A stretch of 64,000 nt of DNA, taken from the NCBI RefSeq assembly GCF_954871325.1, contig NC_088776.1, positions 40,070,569 to 40,134,568 on the forward strand, read 5' to 3'. This stretch comes from Gordionus sp. m RMFG-2023. Its lineage: Eukaryota; Nematomorpha; Gordioida; Chordodea; Parachordodidae. The notes beneath the pieces are model-generated. The model was not told the origin of the DNA, did no database searches, and saw only the letters and a list, made by a program, of their open reading frames with translations. The translations under genes and the position numbers were made by a program. Numbering within the stretch: the stretch's first letter is position 1; every line of letters starts with the position of its first letter. Shown in pieces: positions 32,160 to 44,118 of this stretch.

Positions 32160-33845
32160 TAAAAAAATATTTACAATTTTAAATTCCATTATTATTAATC
32201 AATAAATAAATACCATATATTTATTTTAACTTCTTTTTATTTGTAATATTTTAAACCTAAAAAGATTATTTTGACAAAAATAGTTAAATATTTTTAGTCT
32301 AATATGTAAAAAAGAATGATGTATTTTAAAAAGGTGCAAATTTTTATATTAACCCATATTTTTCATAACTGTCATTAAATTTTTTTGGCAACAATAATTA
32401 AAAATAGATTAAACATGCTTGACAATTCTCAAATCATGATTTTAAATCTTTTGATGATTACAATAATTAAGAATTTTTTGAAATTATCAAGGAAAATATA
32501 ATAATGGTTGTTAAACTTTGATGAATTGATTCATATTAATAGTTAAATATTAATGAATAAAATATGTTGTTAAAATATATTTAGTTTCCTATGAAAATAC
32601 GGAACGTTCTAAAGCCCGAAAATGAATGGAGAAACTATTTTTATTCGGAACGGAACAGGAACGCAAAAATGAGGTTGTTTCGGGTCAATGAAAAAATAAA
32701 TGAATGAAGAGAACTCTACATAAGTATTCAGCAGGTCTTGCTTAGCTTAAATTTTTAGAATTAAACACATAAGACTGAATGGCGGAAACGATAGAGGACA
32801 TACATAATGGATATCAACAAAACACCCAATTTAACAATAAAATAGAATGATATTGATTTTCAAACACTTTAAGATTTCTGAGATTCGTTATTCGAAATTC
32901 AAATACTTTATTATCTATTAACAAAGAAAATATTTCGAAAATATAATATTACGTCTTTCGCGGTAGTAGAAGTACTACTTTCATTCACGGAATTAGTGAA
33001 TATGGTATATGCATCCAAAATTTAAAAAAAAAATTGGTAATCACCAAAGGGACAAATTATGTTAGTTAATTTTTTTAAAAATATTATTTATATTTATGAA
33101 TAAAGAGATTATTATTTCAAATATCTTTCTATTTATTCTTATTTTTAATAGAAAACCATTTTATGTAGCTTTAAGCTACCATGTCGCTTTGTATTTTGCA
33201 ATAAGAATTTTTAAATGCAGCTTAGAGTATGTAATGTAATATATTTTCATGAAAGTGTTTTGTAGAAATACATTTCCAGATTAGTTTGCCCAACTCTGAA
33301 TATACATCATGTTTTTTAGCACTGGAGGAAAATTATTTATTTTCATTTCTTTGATAAATCGATGTAACCAAAAGTTAAGAGATTATTTAAAAATTGTTAC
33401 TATAAAAAAATTTGTTTAACATATTTTAGTTAAATTGGCAAAGATCATGGTTCAGTTTTCCCCTTTTAGGTCGAGCCTTAGTGGTTTGATCTTTAGAAAT
33501 CAGTTTCGCGGTTTTATTAGGTTTTTGGCTCGATTTGGACCGTTGGAAAATATATATTTTATTTTGTTATTATCAAATAAATATAAACAATATCAAGAAG
33601 TTTCAGAAATTTAGATTTCATTTATTTTATACAAAACTAGTTCTTACTTTTTTTATTGATATACTATATGTACTCTTGCATAAGTCAGTATCCCATCAGA
33701 TAGACATGCGCCTGCTGGTTCGTCAGCATTTTTGTGCAATCTAATACGCCACCGTTTATTTTAATTACGCTGATGATGCCCCACCTATTTTTATAATGGT
33801 GGACACGGCCATAGCCTAAACATTTTTAAAATATTTTATTATTAT
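32160..33845. other. No convincing gene
   Basis: AT-rich. GGAACGGAACAGGAACG-type tracts near 32600-32680 belong with similar scraps at 46700-46960. A short frame from 32779 (MAETIEDIHNGYQQ, 23 codons) has ordinary composition but no continuation I can find. Near 33701-33817 AGACATGCGCCTGC and GGCCATAGCCTA resemble eroded ends of the TAGACCYGTGCGCC hAT family. Confidence 0.4.
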
Positions 33846-33853
33846 GTTTAAAT

Positions 33854-34576
33854 CAGGGTTGTGCATTTGACTGATCAAATACGTATCGGTCAATTGACCG
33901 TTGACAGGTCAAATATGGTCAAATTCAAATATATGTTTTTTTGTCAATATTAACTTTATTTTAAATATAATAATAAAATGAATCTATAATATTAATTTTT
34001 TAAATTTATTGTCATTCAATAACTAACGTTTAGCTCTCTGTGGCAGAGTCTTGTTCTGACTCATATTCATTATTATCATTTTCTTTAATATTTGATCTTT
34101 CGATTTCTATTTTCACAAGAGTTTTAACCCAAATCGACCTATTTCTTTAGAAGAACTAGGAATTGTTAGCCTCTTAATGGGCATGATGGCAAAGTTTAAT
34201 CTATTAACTTGAAGTCGGAATTGATTGTTTCTTATGGAATCCACATAATTTACTATTAAACATGCTGATTTTGCTTCTGAAATTAATATCACTTAAAATA
34301 TTTTGGTCATCACAACCTTGTAAAATGGCTAATTCTTGAATTATATCATATACTTCATTAAATTCACTACTAGTGAGATGCTCCTCTTGATATTGGGGGC
34401 CCAAAATAAGCAACATTGTGATCACATATATTTATATTGTTTTTTCCTGTTTTAAACATTTTTAATTTTTTTTCTTTAGATTTTTTTAGAGCATTTGACC
34501 GTATTTGACCAGGTCAAATACTCCTCCGGTCAATTGACTGAATTTGACCGGTCAATTGACCGACTTGCCAACCCTG
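33854..34576 (-). mobile_element. hAT-type element, CAGGGTTG family, copy 1
   Basis: It starts CAGGGTTGTGCA and ends TTGCCAACCCTG, inverted, with perfect 8-bp flanks GTTTAAAT (33846-33853 and 34577-34584). Subterminal regions repeat GGTCAATTGACC palindromes many times. The minus strand has a 73-codon open stretch (34204-34425) and, further on, an acidic tail reading NEYESEQDSATES near 34035-34075, as at the end of some hAT transposases. At 723 bp most of the gene is deleted. A second, more eroded copy lies at 37024-37639. Confidence 0.85.
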
Positions 34577-34584
34577 GTTTAAAT

Positions 34585-36059
34585 TATAATGAAATTATCA
34601 GTTATTAAAGTATTTCAACAGAATTATCATGGCATCTGTATGTTTAGATACGCTTTTATAAAAAGGTTCTGTATTTAGATAATATTTTAGAGCTAGCTGT
34701 ATCTATATATAATCAATTTAAAAGATATATATATAATTATTTTCAAATTAATATTTCTAGACATTCTCTGAAAAAAAATCAAATAATTTAGTATTTGATT
34801 TTTTAGGTTTGTGTACCTCTTAGATATTATAAATATTGATATAAGTTTTGAATAATTTTTTTAAAAAAAGCGTCGGGATTTTAATGTATAGATTAAACTC
34901 ATATAAAGTTGTTAATAATTAAGTATACAAACCACTACCGTCAAGTTTTCCTGTAGAAATGTTTAGTCTGGCTAAAAATGTCTGCAGGTAAACAGGAGTG
35001 CCTTAATAAAAAAAATTTTGTGATATATATTATTAAATGAAAACATTTATGATAATTTAATTATATATTTGTATATAATGTGATATCAACTCAATAAATC
35101 TTTTGCTGACTTCAAAATTTCAATTTTAACAATAGAATCCTAAGCATTATTCACATGTTACATAAGTAAAATAAAAATGGTATCTGTATCAAGATACGTT
35201 TTTAGACGATGTATCTGTACATAGATTCATTTTTGGACGATTAAATGGACCCATGAATAGCTTTTAACAACTCTGGAAATTATAATAAAATATTAAAAAG
35301 CTAATATAAATGTTTTTAATATTTATAACACAATATGCTCATAATCTTGATAAATAAAACAGCAGAAATTGAATTTTAGTTTAAAGCAGATCAGAAAAAA
35401 ATCCATGATATAACTAATACGGTTATGTTAGATCTTGATAGCACCCATTTTTACCCTCAGCCGTTTTTCAATTGGTGATACTATTGAGGATATCAATAAA
35501 CATGACGACATTAAAATTCAATGTTCCACCAGATGACACAGTATATTAGTTATGCCGAAAGTGTTTCTTGAACTAATAATATTGTTTTAAAAAGAAATGA
35601 GAAACAATATTCTAAACTTTCAAACTACGAATTGAATCTAGTAGGTAATTTAACAATACAATTGAATTTCTTTCATCAAAAAAGGGTCTATTTTGAAATT
35701 GACATTTTTTTAGAAGTGAAGTAGAATATTAGTGAATGATAATAATATCTTAAAAGTTATTTCGCATAAGAAAAATATGTTTAAAAAACTAGTTTTCCTG
35801 TTAGCAATATACAGGTAAATTATATAGTATGAGATAGGGGTTTATATAGGATTTAGCTTAGAAGGTGCGTCACTATTAGATTGAGATTTTTCAAATTAAT
35901 TTTATTGGAAATCTTTATGTCAACTTATTGTAGCCCAGAATTTTATAATTTTAGGTTTTCACTTTTTTTTAAAATGCCTTTCTAAAATTTTTTAATTATA
36001 GTCCTTATTTAATATTAAATTTATTAATTTTTCTTTCAAATTCTTCCTTATAGTGATAT
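34585..36059. other. No gene seen; AT-rich
   Basis: Near 34630-34690 and 35175-35240 similar blocks (TGGYATCTGTAT, GATACGYTTTTA, then CTGTATTTAGAT/CTGTACATAGATT) occur in direct orientation, about 540 bp apart. They may be ends of an old repeat. No coding signal. Confidence 0.4.
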
Positions 36060-36182
36060 ATTGTATATATTTTTTGGGAGAGTTTGTAGGGGAAAATTTT
36101 TATTAGCTTAAAATGTTATTTAAAAGAACAGGCAAATTTGTGATGGGGAGGGGCATGCTCCCCTCCCTTTGTTACTCGCCTG
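36060..36182. mobile_element. End fragment of the 44119-45602 hAT family
   Basis: AAAATTTTTATTAGCTTAAAATG, then CAAATTTGTGATGGGGAGGGG and TTACTCGCCTG parallel the right end of the element at 44119-45602 (AAAATTTTTATTAGCTTAAAATG, CAAATTTGCGATGGGG, TTACGCGCCTG). Only this terminal ~120 bp is recognised. Confidence 0.7.
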
Positions 36183-36368
36183 ATATTACTTTTTTATTTA
36201 AATCTCGGTGGTTGCTTTTTTTATTAAACATCCGATTTCAAAAATTAAACCTTATATCAAAATATATGATAAAACAAAATTACGCCAACGGATTTTATTT
36301 AGAAAATATCTTAAATTTATAGAGACAATGATATTCAATTAGTAAATGTAGAGAATGAAGGCCAGGGG

Positions 36369-36590
36369 TAGTGTTGTTAAACGGCTCATTTTGAGCCGAT
36401 TTTTTAAAACGGCTAACTATATTTTAGCCAGAAAAATATTGCCTAAGCCTCGAGATTCCACGAATAGATGTTCAAACCTTTGTTCCTTCTACAAACAAAA
36501 TCTTTAGGCTTTGCGCAATATCATTCTGGAAGAAATATTGAGTTAGTCATTTTTAAAAAATGGCTCAAAACGAGCCGTTCAACAACACTA
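36369..36590. mobile_element. hAT-type MITE, TAGTGTTGTTAAACGGCTC family, best copy
   Basis: Ends TAGTGTTGTTAAACGGCTCA and TAGTGTTGTTGAACGGCTCG (reverse complement), with perfect 8-bp flanks GCCAGGGG (36361-36368 and 36591-36598). Nearly the whole 222 bp is palindromic. Related copies: 59608-59826, 60070-60240, 62012-62168, and a partial one near 42640-42722. No coding sequence. Confidence 0.9.
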
Positions 36591-36751
36591 GCCAGGGGGA
36601 TATATTAAATACAAGTTATCTAGCTATGTTAGCAAAAAAACATTCAATCAATATAATTCAATCATGAATGAATTAAAACAAGATGTCATCCTCTTATCTG
36701 GAAATGTCATCCGTAAGGATATAGATGTCCAAAATCTTTGAAAAGGAAAGC

Positions 36752-36905
36752 AGAAAAAATTTCCGCATCTTTCCATGATTAATTCCTTATGTTCTTGAAA
36801 CTAACGCTACCTAGTGAAATAGATTTTTCCAACGCTGAGTTTAAATTCAAGGATATTATCCTAATGTCAGAAATTTTAATAAAATTATTATTTTTTACAT
36901 ATAAC
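36752..36905 (+). pseudogene. hAT transposase C-terminal scrap
   Basis: Read across stops, one plus-strand frame gives KKFPHLSMINSLC, then IFPTLSLNSRILS, CQKF and NYYFLH. These line up with KKSELPNLYRLAKKILC, VFSITGLTLNSRISS, CPKNF and NKIIFIH of the transposase at 14546-14797. It is a decayed relative without visible element ends. Confidence 0.4.
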
Positions 36906-37023
36906 TAAAAAATTACAAAAATTAACTTTGAACTTATAATTAAATTTTTCAATAATAACAAAATATATATTACTAGTATATTTATTTTTAATTAGTAATT
37001 TCATTTCTTAAAAAATATATTAA

Positions 37024-37639
37024 AGCGTGTGTTTGACCGGTTAGATATTAAGACAATATTAACTTTATTTTGTATATAATAGTAAGTATAATATTTTTTA
37101 AGTTCATTTTCATTCAATAACTAATGTTTCGCTCTCCTTGGCAGAGTCTTGTTCTGATTTATTATTTTTTAATCAATTTTCATGTTGCCAAGATCTTCAA
37201 TTGATTTGTTTTAGTAAGAATACTCCAAATTGACCAATTTATTTCTGGAAGTAAAACTAGGAATTGGCCACTTCTCTTAATGTGCAAAGTCTATTCCACT
37301 AACTTGAAACCGGAATCTGATTGTTCATTGTTTAAGTTACTATTTTCCACATAATTTGCTAAAACATGCCGCTTTTACTTCTGAAATTTATGATATTACT
37401 TTAAATATCTTGATCATCATTACAAAATGCCTAATTCTTGTATTATATCACATACTTCATTAAATTCACTACTAGTAAGATGCTCTCCTTGATATTGGGG
37501 ACCAGCATTGTGATCACATGTATTTATATCGAACATATTTTTAATTTTTTTCTTCAGATTTTTCAGAGTATTTGCCAGGAAAAATACTCCTGGGGTCAAT
37601 TAAATTTGACCTGTCAACTCGGCCGACTTGCCAAACCTA
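37024..37639 (-). mobile_element. hAT-type element, CAGGGTTG family, copy 2
   Basis: It aligns with 33854-34576 along most of its length: TTGACCGGT near the left, ATTTTCATTCAATAACTAA, TTGGCAGAGTCTTGTTCTGA, CACTACTAGTAAGATGCTC, and GACTTGCCAAACCT near the right end. The outer bases of both ends are eroded and I find no target duplication. Confidence 0.75.
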
Positions 37640-37764
37640 AATTAATTATATTTTTTTATAAATATAATAACTTTAATTAGTTTAAATCAAAACAAGTTAT
37701 AATAATATAAAAACAATATATATATAATAATTATATATTAAATATGTAAAAAGGATTTTAATAG

Positions 37765-38273
37765 TTAGGTTATCTCCTTGGGAAGGAGGCTACCCACGAA
37801 ACTGATGTAATTTAATTTATGAATAAGATATATTAGCCTAAGGTAAAAACATTCCCTTGGATCATTAGTAATTTTACGGATATGTGAACAGAGTTCTTTG
37901 AAGAGCGTTAAGGCAAGGCAGCCAGATGTGGTTAATGTAGAGGAGATTATAGGTATAAAAATGTGTTTATTGGATATTCCCGAATATTTATTTATTTTAG
38001 ACAGCTCTTTAATATCAAAATGTTTATGTTAAGATTGTAGGGGGCTAGGGGATCTATACAGGAATAGTCCCAAATTAAAAATTGGCCCCTTTTCCAAGGA
38101 ATCTCGGTTATGTTATCTGGAGGTTTTCTATCAGATTTAAAAAGACCGATAAGGATCGTTGGAACACAAAATATAAATTCTTTATAATTGTATATGCATG
38201 TTTTGTGTCTTAATAGATAGAGATTACTTGAAAATTGAAAGAACTTCAGTTCCTTGTGAACAATTATTAGCAA
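37765..38273 (-). pseudogene. LINE C-terminal restriction-like nuclease relic
   Basis: The minus strand has a 93-codon open segment (38273-37992) reading GLFKSDRKPPDNITEIPWKR, then GQFLIWDYSCIDPLAP. This matches the RPDgxTlxPWxxGrxLvWDxTcxDtLA motif of a C-terminal domain found in many animal LINE-type proteins (PD-(D/E)XK-like). In another frame 37980-37765 reads FIPIISSTL, then DPRECFYLRLIYLIHKLNYI and SFVGSL to a stop, matching the FxPlaxETlGp...DPREtxFLxQRiSvxiQRfNaxsFlgS tail. No reverse transcriptase is attached, so it is a 5'-truncated copy with at least one frame change. Confidence 0.65.
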
Positions 38274-38275
38274 TT

Positions 38276-39260
38276 AAAAAGATAAATAGATTATAAAGAA
38301 CAATGATACAATATATCGCATACATTGGAATATCTAATGGTGACAATTTTCTATTATTTGCAAAAAATTAAATTTTATAAATAATAATAGTTTTATTTAG
38401 ATACATTCAATTCTCCCAAAAATGATACGGACCATAATCTGATTCGATCTTCATGTGTGGTCCACGGCTTGGTTTCTTTTTAGAAACGGCTTAGCGGTTC
38501 GGTCTATAAACCTCGATTCCAACCCAAACTGAACCATAACTTTGACTAAAAGAAATAAATTATACTTATGTATAGCGTTGTTTTAGCTTAAAATGTGTGA
38601 GGGTATTATAACTTTCTGGTTTAATTATTTTCAAATTCTGAATTTAAAAAATACAACTAATGTATGATCATCGGCTAATCGATCTACAATCTAAGAATCT
38701 AATTTAATATAGGGCTAATTTTCTATATTAAAAGTATTTTCCCAAGAAGTTGCTACACACTTTTTTAGAAGATTGTAGATAATTCTTAGAGTTTTAATTT
38801 TCTTCAGAGGAAAATATAATATATTTTATTAAATCATAAATCAAACACTAACGATATCCTTATTTGTATTTACTTAGAAGACTTTTTTTGAATTCTTTGG
38901 AATAATTTTTTCAAGATAAACTTTAAAATATAAGAGGATTTATCATCTTCTATATCATTGGCTACGTCTTAACTGGTTCCATCAGTTTTCCTTACGAATA
39001 TGAATGTATTTATCTTTATATAGTTATTAGATTTTTAGGAATAATATTTCCGAGATTTTTGATAAATTTATTCCCCTCTATCAACACATATAAAAAATTA
39101 GAAAAAATCCCTGCCAATTTTGTAAATACTTTCCTTTAATGATTGTATATAACAAAAAATTGATTTAATACAAATAATGGAAATCATGACTTATCTCTAA
39201 ATCACCATGTTTCTGTAAAAAAAAATTATCATGCAACAAGTTATACAAAATAATATATAT
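38276..39260. other. No gene seen; AT-rich
   Basis: Contains a GGTTCGG-type tract (38440-38540, AGCGGTTCGGTCTATAAAC) like those at 3177 and 48735. No coding signal. Confidence 0.5.
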
Positions 39261-39268
39261 ATATATAC

Positions 39269-39600
39269 CAGAGACCTGACAGCTATAAGCCCAGCCCGGT
39301 GCCAGGGCCGTATTTTAATTTTTTTGAATATACCCGAGCAGGGCCTGAATTTTTTTAAAATATCCAGGTTGGGCTGGGTCTGAAAAGTTATTTTAAAAAA
39401 ATACCCAGGCTGTTTTAAAACAAATACTTTAAATAGCCATGGTTAGCTATAAAAATCAATAATAAATATAATATATTTTAAGAAAATCGAAGCTGGGCCT
39501 GAAAATATAAAACCCCGTCTAGGCCAAAAATTTTTGAAAAATAAATCCGGGCCAAAATTTTTTTGAAAGATAAATCCGGGCCGTGCTATTCAGGTCTCTG
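39269..39600. mobile_element. hAT-type MITE, CAGAGACCTGCA family
   Basis: Ends CAGAGACCTG and CAGGTCTCTG are perfect inverted repeats flanked by perfect 8-bp copies ATATATAC (39261-39268 and 39601-39608). The interior alternates AT-rich DNA with GGGCC/GGCCC blocks (CCCAGCCCGG, GGGCTGGGTC, AATCCGGGCC). No coding sequence. Other members: 12030-12171, 43823-43928, 46319-46576, 47827-48110, 56614-57072, perhaps 58673-58948. Confidence 0.92.
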
Positions 39601-39608
39601 ATATATAC

Positions 39609-41257
39609 TAATTATTGAGTTTCTATTTTCTAATATATAATTTTAAATTATTCAAATTGCAGTATTATTTTTTTTTTATGAAAAATTATAAATAAATTTT
39701 CCCATTTTCAAAAATGTGATTTATATTAATGAATTAAATTTAAATACATATTGATAATTGGAACACCATTAAATGTTCGATAGGAAAAATTCTAGAAATA
39801 TTTGGTTCTTTTTTAAAAATAATATTATATCGAAAATATTAAAAACTATAATCATAATCAACAAATTAGAATTAGTATTCAATGTTATATATGATCTAAT
39901 TATAGTATCAATATTATGGTTTTTGGTAGCTTAAAATTATATAAAGGAATATTTAATAATTTAAATGTTTCTAAGAAAAGATTTTCTTAAAATTAAATTT
40001 TAATGAATTCAAATATAACCCGATTTGCTGTTATAGAATGTAATCTTCGAGTGTCCTCATTCCGATGTTTTTTAGAATACCCCTGCAAAAAAAAATACAT
40101 GCAGATGGTCGAATAAAAAAAGGGGAAAAATCTACCAAAATATGTGAAATAAATGCTGAATTGAAAAATGTCATTTGAACACTAATAGGCATCGGACATG
40201 CCTCTGGAATCTAAATATATATCTAATAGAATAGGCTGACTAATTTGCCACCTTGCAAACTTAAAACAGCCGCTTCGTACCCCTCCCTTTAATGAGTACG
40301 GTGTCTGAGATCTAAATTTATTAAAATATCATTGTTAATATATTTTAAATATAATAAAAGTGGATATAATATCTAAGACTATGAATATGACTAAAGGCCC
40401 GGTAAAAGACAATAGAGTAGTGAGGTGGGGGGCAATCCCCCCATAAATTATGATAAAAGGAATAATTCATATTTTTAAGCACAACTTATATATCCTTTAA
40501 AATTTTTGTGTCAAAATTGCATCAGCCCGCTAAGTGGACTCTGCCGCATATTAATGATAACAAGTGATCATAAATAGTTTATCAACATTGCTTAATTTGT
40601 TTATAGATCGGGGCCGGAATGAGACATTAACAAATACATCTGATTTGTGATATTTATTTTAACTTTTAACCTTTATCAAAAGATAAGAAATTATAAATTA
40701 AGGCAAAAATCAGGAAACAATGAGTTGTTGATTTTCTATTTTCTATTATATATAATATTTTGATTGCACAATAATAAAGTATATATAAAGTATATAATGA
40801 AGATTAAAATTTTTAAAAATTTGGACTCTTTTATAAATTAAAGATATATATAAAAGGGACATGAAATTATAATAAATGAAATTACTTTTATGTTGGTATA
40901 ACTTGACTTAATGATATATAAAATAAAGTAAAATTAATTAAAAACTATTGTGCTTTTTTAAAAAAGAAGTCAAATAGGAATTTATTTGTGGCATGGAAAA
41001 AAAACTAATTATAGTATAGTATCTATATAGTTAGTTATATTTTAAGTTTTTTTTATAATGTTTAGTCTTATTTTTTATTATATAGTAGATAAGATATTAG
41101 AATACAATATATAACTCTAAATTTTAAGGAAAACATAATAGATTATAGGGTGTAATAATGGTAATTCTAAATTTTATTAAAATTATTCTGAATAAATTTA
41201 TAAATTTCGATATTTTGAATAGAAAATTTATTAACTTTCTAACTAAGATTCAGAGTA
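39609..41257. other. No gene seen; AT-rich
   Basis: Two C/G-rich scraps (40255-40300 with CCCCTCCCTTTAATGAG; 40395-40445 with GGGGGGCAATCCCCCC) look like worn hAT-type ends. No coding signal. Confidence 0.5.
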
Positions 41258-42312
41258 AAGACCTGCAAAATAAAAATATTTTGGTTTAAACCAACCCACG
41301 GTCTGGTAGCAAATATTTTCCCACAAGCTTAAAATATTTATTTTATTTCCTATTTTAATGTTATGTATTAAATTTGAATATTCAGCAATAACTTTGATAC
41401 TAATGATGTTTATCACTTTTATTCTATTTATTACAAAATATGATATGAAAATGATATTTCATATCTCCTGATCTTTTTTTAACGTTTTTTTATTTTTAAA
41501 TTCACACAAAAAAAAGAGAAAGATTAGGAATGAAAATGTTACCGCTTGCTCGAGTTAGGCTGATGGGCCAGGCATGAACTCTATCAGAGTTCTAAAAAGA
41601 GGTCAAAAAATATTTAATATTATTAACATGACAGTTAATATAAGGAATACTATTTTTTATCCGCCATTTTTGAAAATCAAAAAGTAATAGAAAACCAATG
41701 TTCAGAGTTTGAAATGCTCTTCAAAATAAAAAATCTTCGAAAAGAATTCTTGATTTAATTTTATTTAAAATTCTCAAATTTTTTTTTGTAAAATTTTTTG
41801 TGATTTTTATTCATAAAAAATCTTTCATGATGAAATTACAATTTTTTAATGCACTATTTTTTGGGAACGGATTACAAGGTGTATTAAATTTTATTACCAC
41901 CGGCCCGAGTAAGGTTGATGGGCCAGTCATGCAGGAAAGAGTTACAAAAAGTGAATTAAGGCCTATCAAATATTTATTTTGCTATGATTTTTTTTTAAAG
42001 AGTAAGAAGTCAATTTTTTCGGCCTGAGCTCGCCCGAAACCCAGTGGCAATATTTTAAGATCTAGAATAAGCCCATGGTCTGATTTTTCATAAAAAAAAT
42101 ATCCTAAACTCAAAATATTTTATATTAAAGAAAAGATGCTAGGAGACAAAGGAGGAAATGCCGTAATAATAATTTAATGATATATTAATATTATGCATTA
42201 AATTTAAATATTCAGCAATATAATAACTATCAATTTGATTATGTTTATTTTATTCTATTTGTTACTAAATAGATATAAAAATGAATATAATTCTCGTTAG
42301 AAATCTGCAAGA
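41258..42312. repeat. Composite of long-form CAGAGACCTGCA relatives
   Basis: It begins AAAGACCTGCAAAAT and ends AGAAATCTGCAAGAA. The inner block TTAAATTTGAATATTCAGCAAT plus TATGTTTATTTTATTCTATTTGTTAC appears twice (41365-41455 and 42195-42275) and again in part at 56740-56840. GATGGGCCAG lies in similar context near 41561 and 41911. Probably two overlapping copies. Confidence 0.45.
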
Positions 42313-42315
42313 AGA

Positions 42316-43820
42316 GTTGGACAGTAGTGGAATTTTATAAATTCATACTTTATTTTCTTTGATTAAACTTAGTATATTTGTGAGTAACAAAAGTGTAACT
42401 TTTATTCATTTGTTATAATTTATTATATCAATATTTGAAGCTAAAAAAGAACATCCCATTAACATCTGTACATAGTCTAAAACATTGTGGTTTCAACACA
42501 TTTTATTCCTAAAAGAGGCGAAATTTCTAATTAAACTCATCAGCCAAGCGCCCTAAGACAACAACTCTGAGGGCCTTTATGATAAAAAAAAGGATTAGCT
42601 TTGAAATCTTACGCTACAATTTTAAATTGAACGTCTATTAAAGAAATCTCAAGGCTTTTGTAATATTTTTTGCTAAAATATTGGGTTAGTCGTTTATAAA
42701 AATGGAGAGGTTTAACAACACTATTCTATATAATTTCTAAATATGATATAGTTACATTCATAGGCTTAGACGGGAGGGGGGCAAGGGTAATTTGCCTATC
42801 ATCTTAAATATCGTTTTAAGCAAATTTCCATATACCCCCTTCCCACCGACTCTAATATACCCCTCCCCCTCAAAGGGTATATATATCATTATGAAGTATA
42901 AATAATAATAGTGAAACGTATAGTTGCATGAATAAAATCAACCAATTTGGCCCAAACTACAGGCACACGCCACAATAAATCAGCTAAAAATTGAAGCACG
43001 AGCAAATAAAATTCTCTAAGGTCAAAATATATTTTTAAAGAAAACCCCAAGGCTGAAGTGATAGTCTTTGACTAAAAACTCGATTTGTAAACTAAAAATG
43101 GTTTTATTAATTATTAACTATATATGACACAGGAAATACACAAAACTCCATCAATTGTTTTAATTAATTGAATTGAAAGCGACTTCGTCAACAATTTTAA
43201 TATTGAAATAAGAGATACGCGAACAGAAAAACAAGAAATTTTTTTTTATGATTTTAAATATTATCAAATTGTAGGTATATTACGTTGTAGGAATTACCCT
43301 GATTTTTAAAAAACTTTTAAAACTTAAATCATGTAGTCCATGACCTGATTCTTCTTACCTATATAGCTTTCTCTAAAACGCCTAAAATGAAAAAGTCTAT
43401 TTAGATTTGTGTAGGTAACGTCAAATCTTCGTGACTTTTTTCAAAGCAAAATATTTATTTAATGTAAACTCCTAAAACAAAATAGGGTGCTCAAAATCTG
43501 TTAGAATAGGCGAAACAGATATAAGTTTCAAAAATAAAACGAACTAGGCACCGACCTAGTGTTTTGTAGAATATGATTACAATTCTCATGATAAATATTT
43601 GAGAGTTTTTTTAATCTATATGAAAAATTTATATTATAGGAGATTGATATAAAAAATCAAAACTAGTTCAATATTTTACCACAAAATTGTATTAAAATTC
43701 TCAGGATAAGTAATAATTGTTGGAATACAATTTCCAAAAAAAAAATTTAAATCTTACGCATAATGATATTAATCCAAAATTTTTTAACCGGTGCTAAATC
43801 TATTTGTCATTGGCCAGTAT
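42316..43820. other. No gene seen; repeats and AT-rich DNA
   Basis: Holds a worn partial copy of the TAGTGTTGTTAAACGG family (about 42640-42722, ending GAGGTTTAACAACACTA) and a G/C-rich scrap at 42770-42875. No coding signal. Confidence 0.45.
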
Positions 43821-43822
43821 CT

Positions 43823-43928
43823 CAAAGATCTGCAAACTCGGGCTGTCTAAAAGCTCGTTCATAAAAAAATTTAGATCGGGCCGAACAAGTTATGTATAAA
43901 AAATTAGGCAGGGCCTCGCAAATCCCTG
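43823..43928. mobile_element. Short CAGAGACCTGCA-family MITE
   Basis: It runs from CAAAGATCTGCAAACTCGGG to GGGCCTCGCAAATCCCTG, an eroded inverted pair. Target duplication not visible. 106 bp, internally deleted. Confidence 0.5.
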
Positions 43929-44118
43929 ATTTTTAGTAAAATTTTAATAAGCCACCCAAGATATTAAAATTTCGATATATTTTTTTGAATTTAGTTGATA
44001 TTTTGATCACTACTATTTGAAAATAAATTAAAATGTGCTTATTTGAATTTTAAGAAATGTATAAAATTCACAAAAAATTAAACAATATATTCATGATATG
44101 ATCTAATTACGAATACAC

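Noticed and set aside
32779-32850. Short frame starting MAETIEDIHNGYQQ
   Set aside because: Only 23 codons, followed by a stop, with no splice donor or continuing frame that I could find.
33701-33817. Third copy of the TAGACCYGTGCGCC hAT family
   Set aside because: The ends are only partly similar and no 8-bp duplication flanks them.
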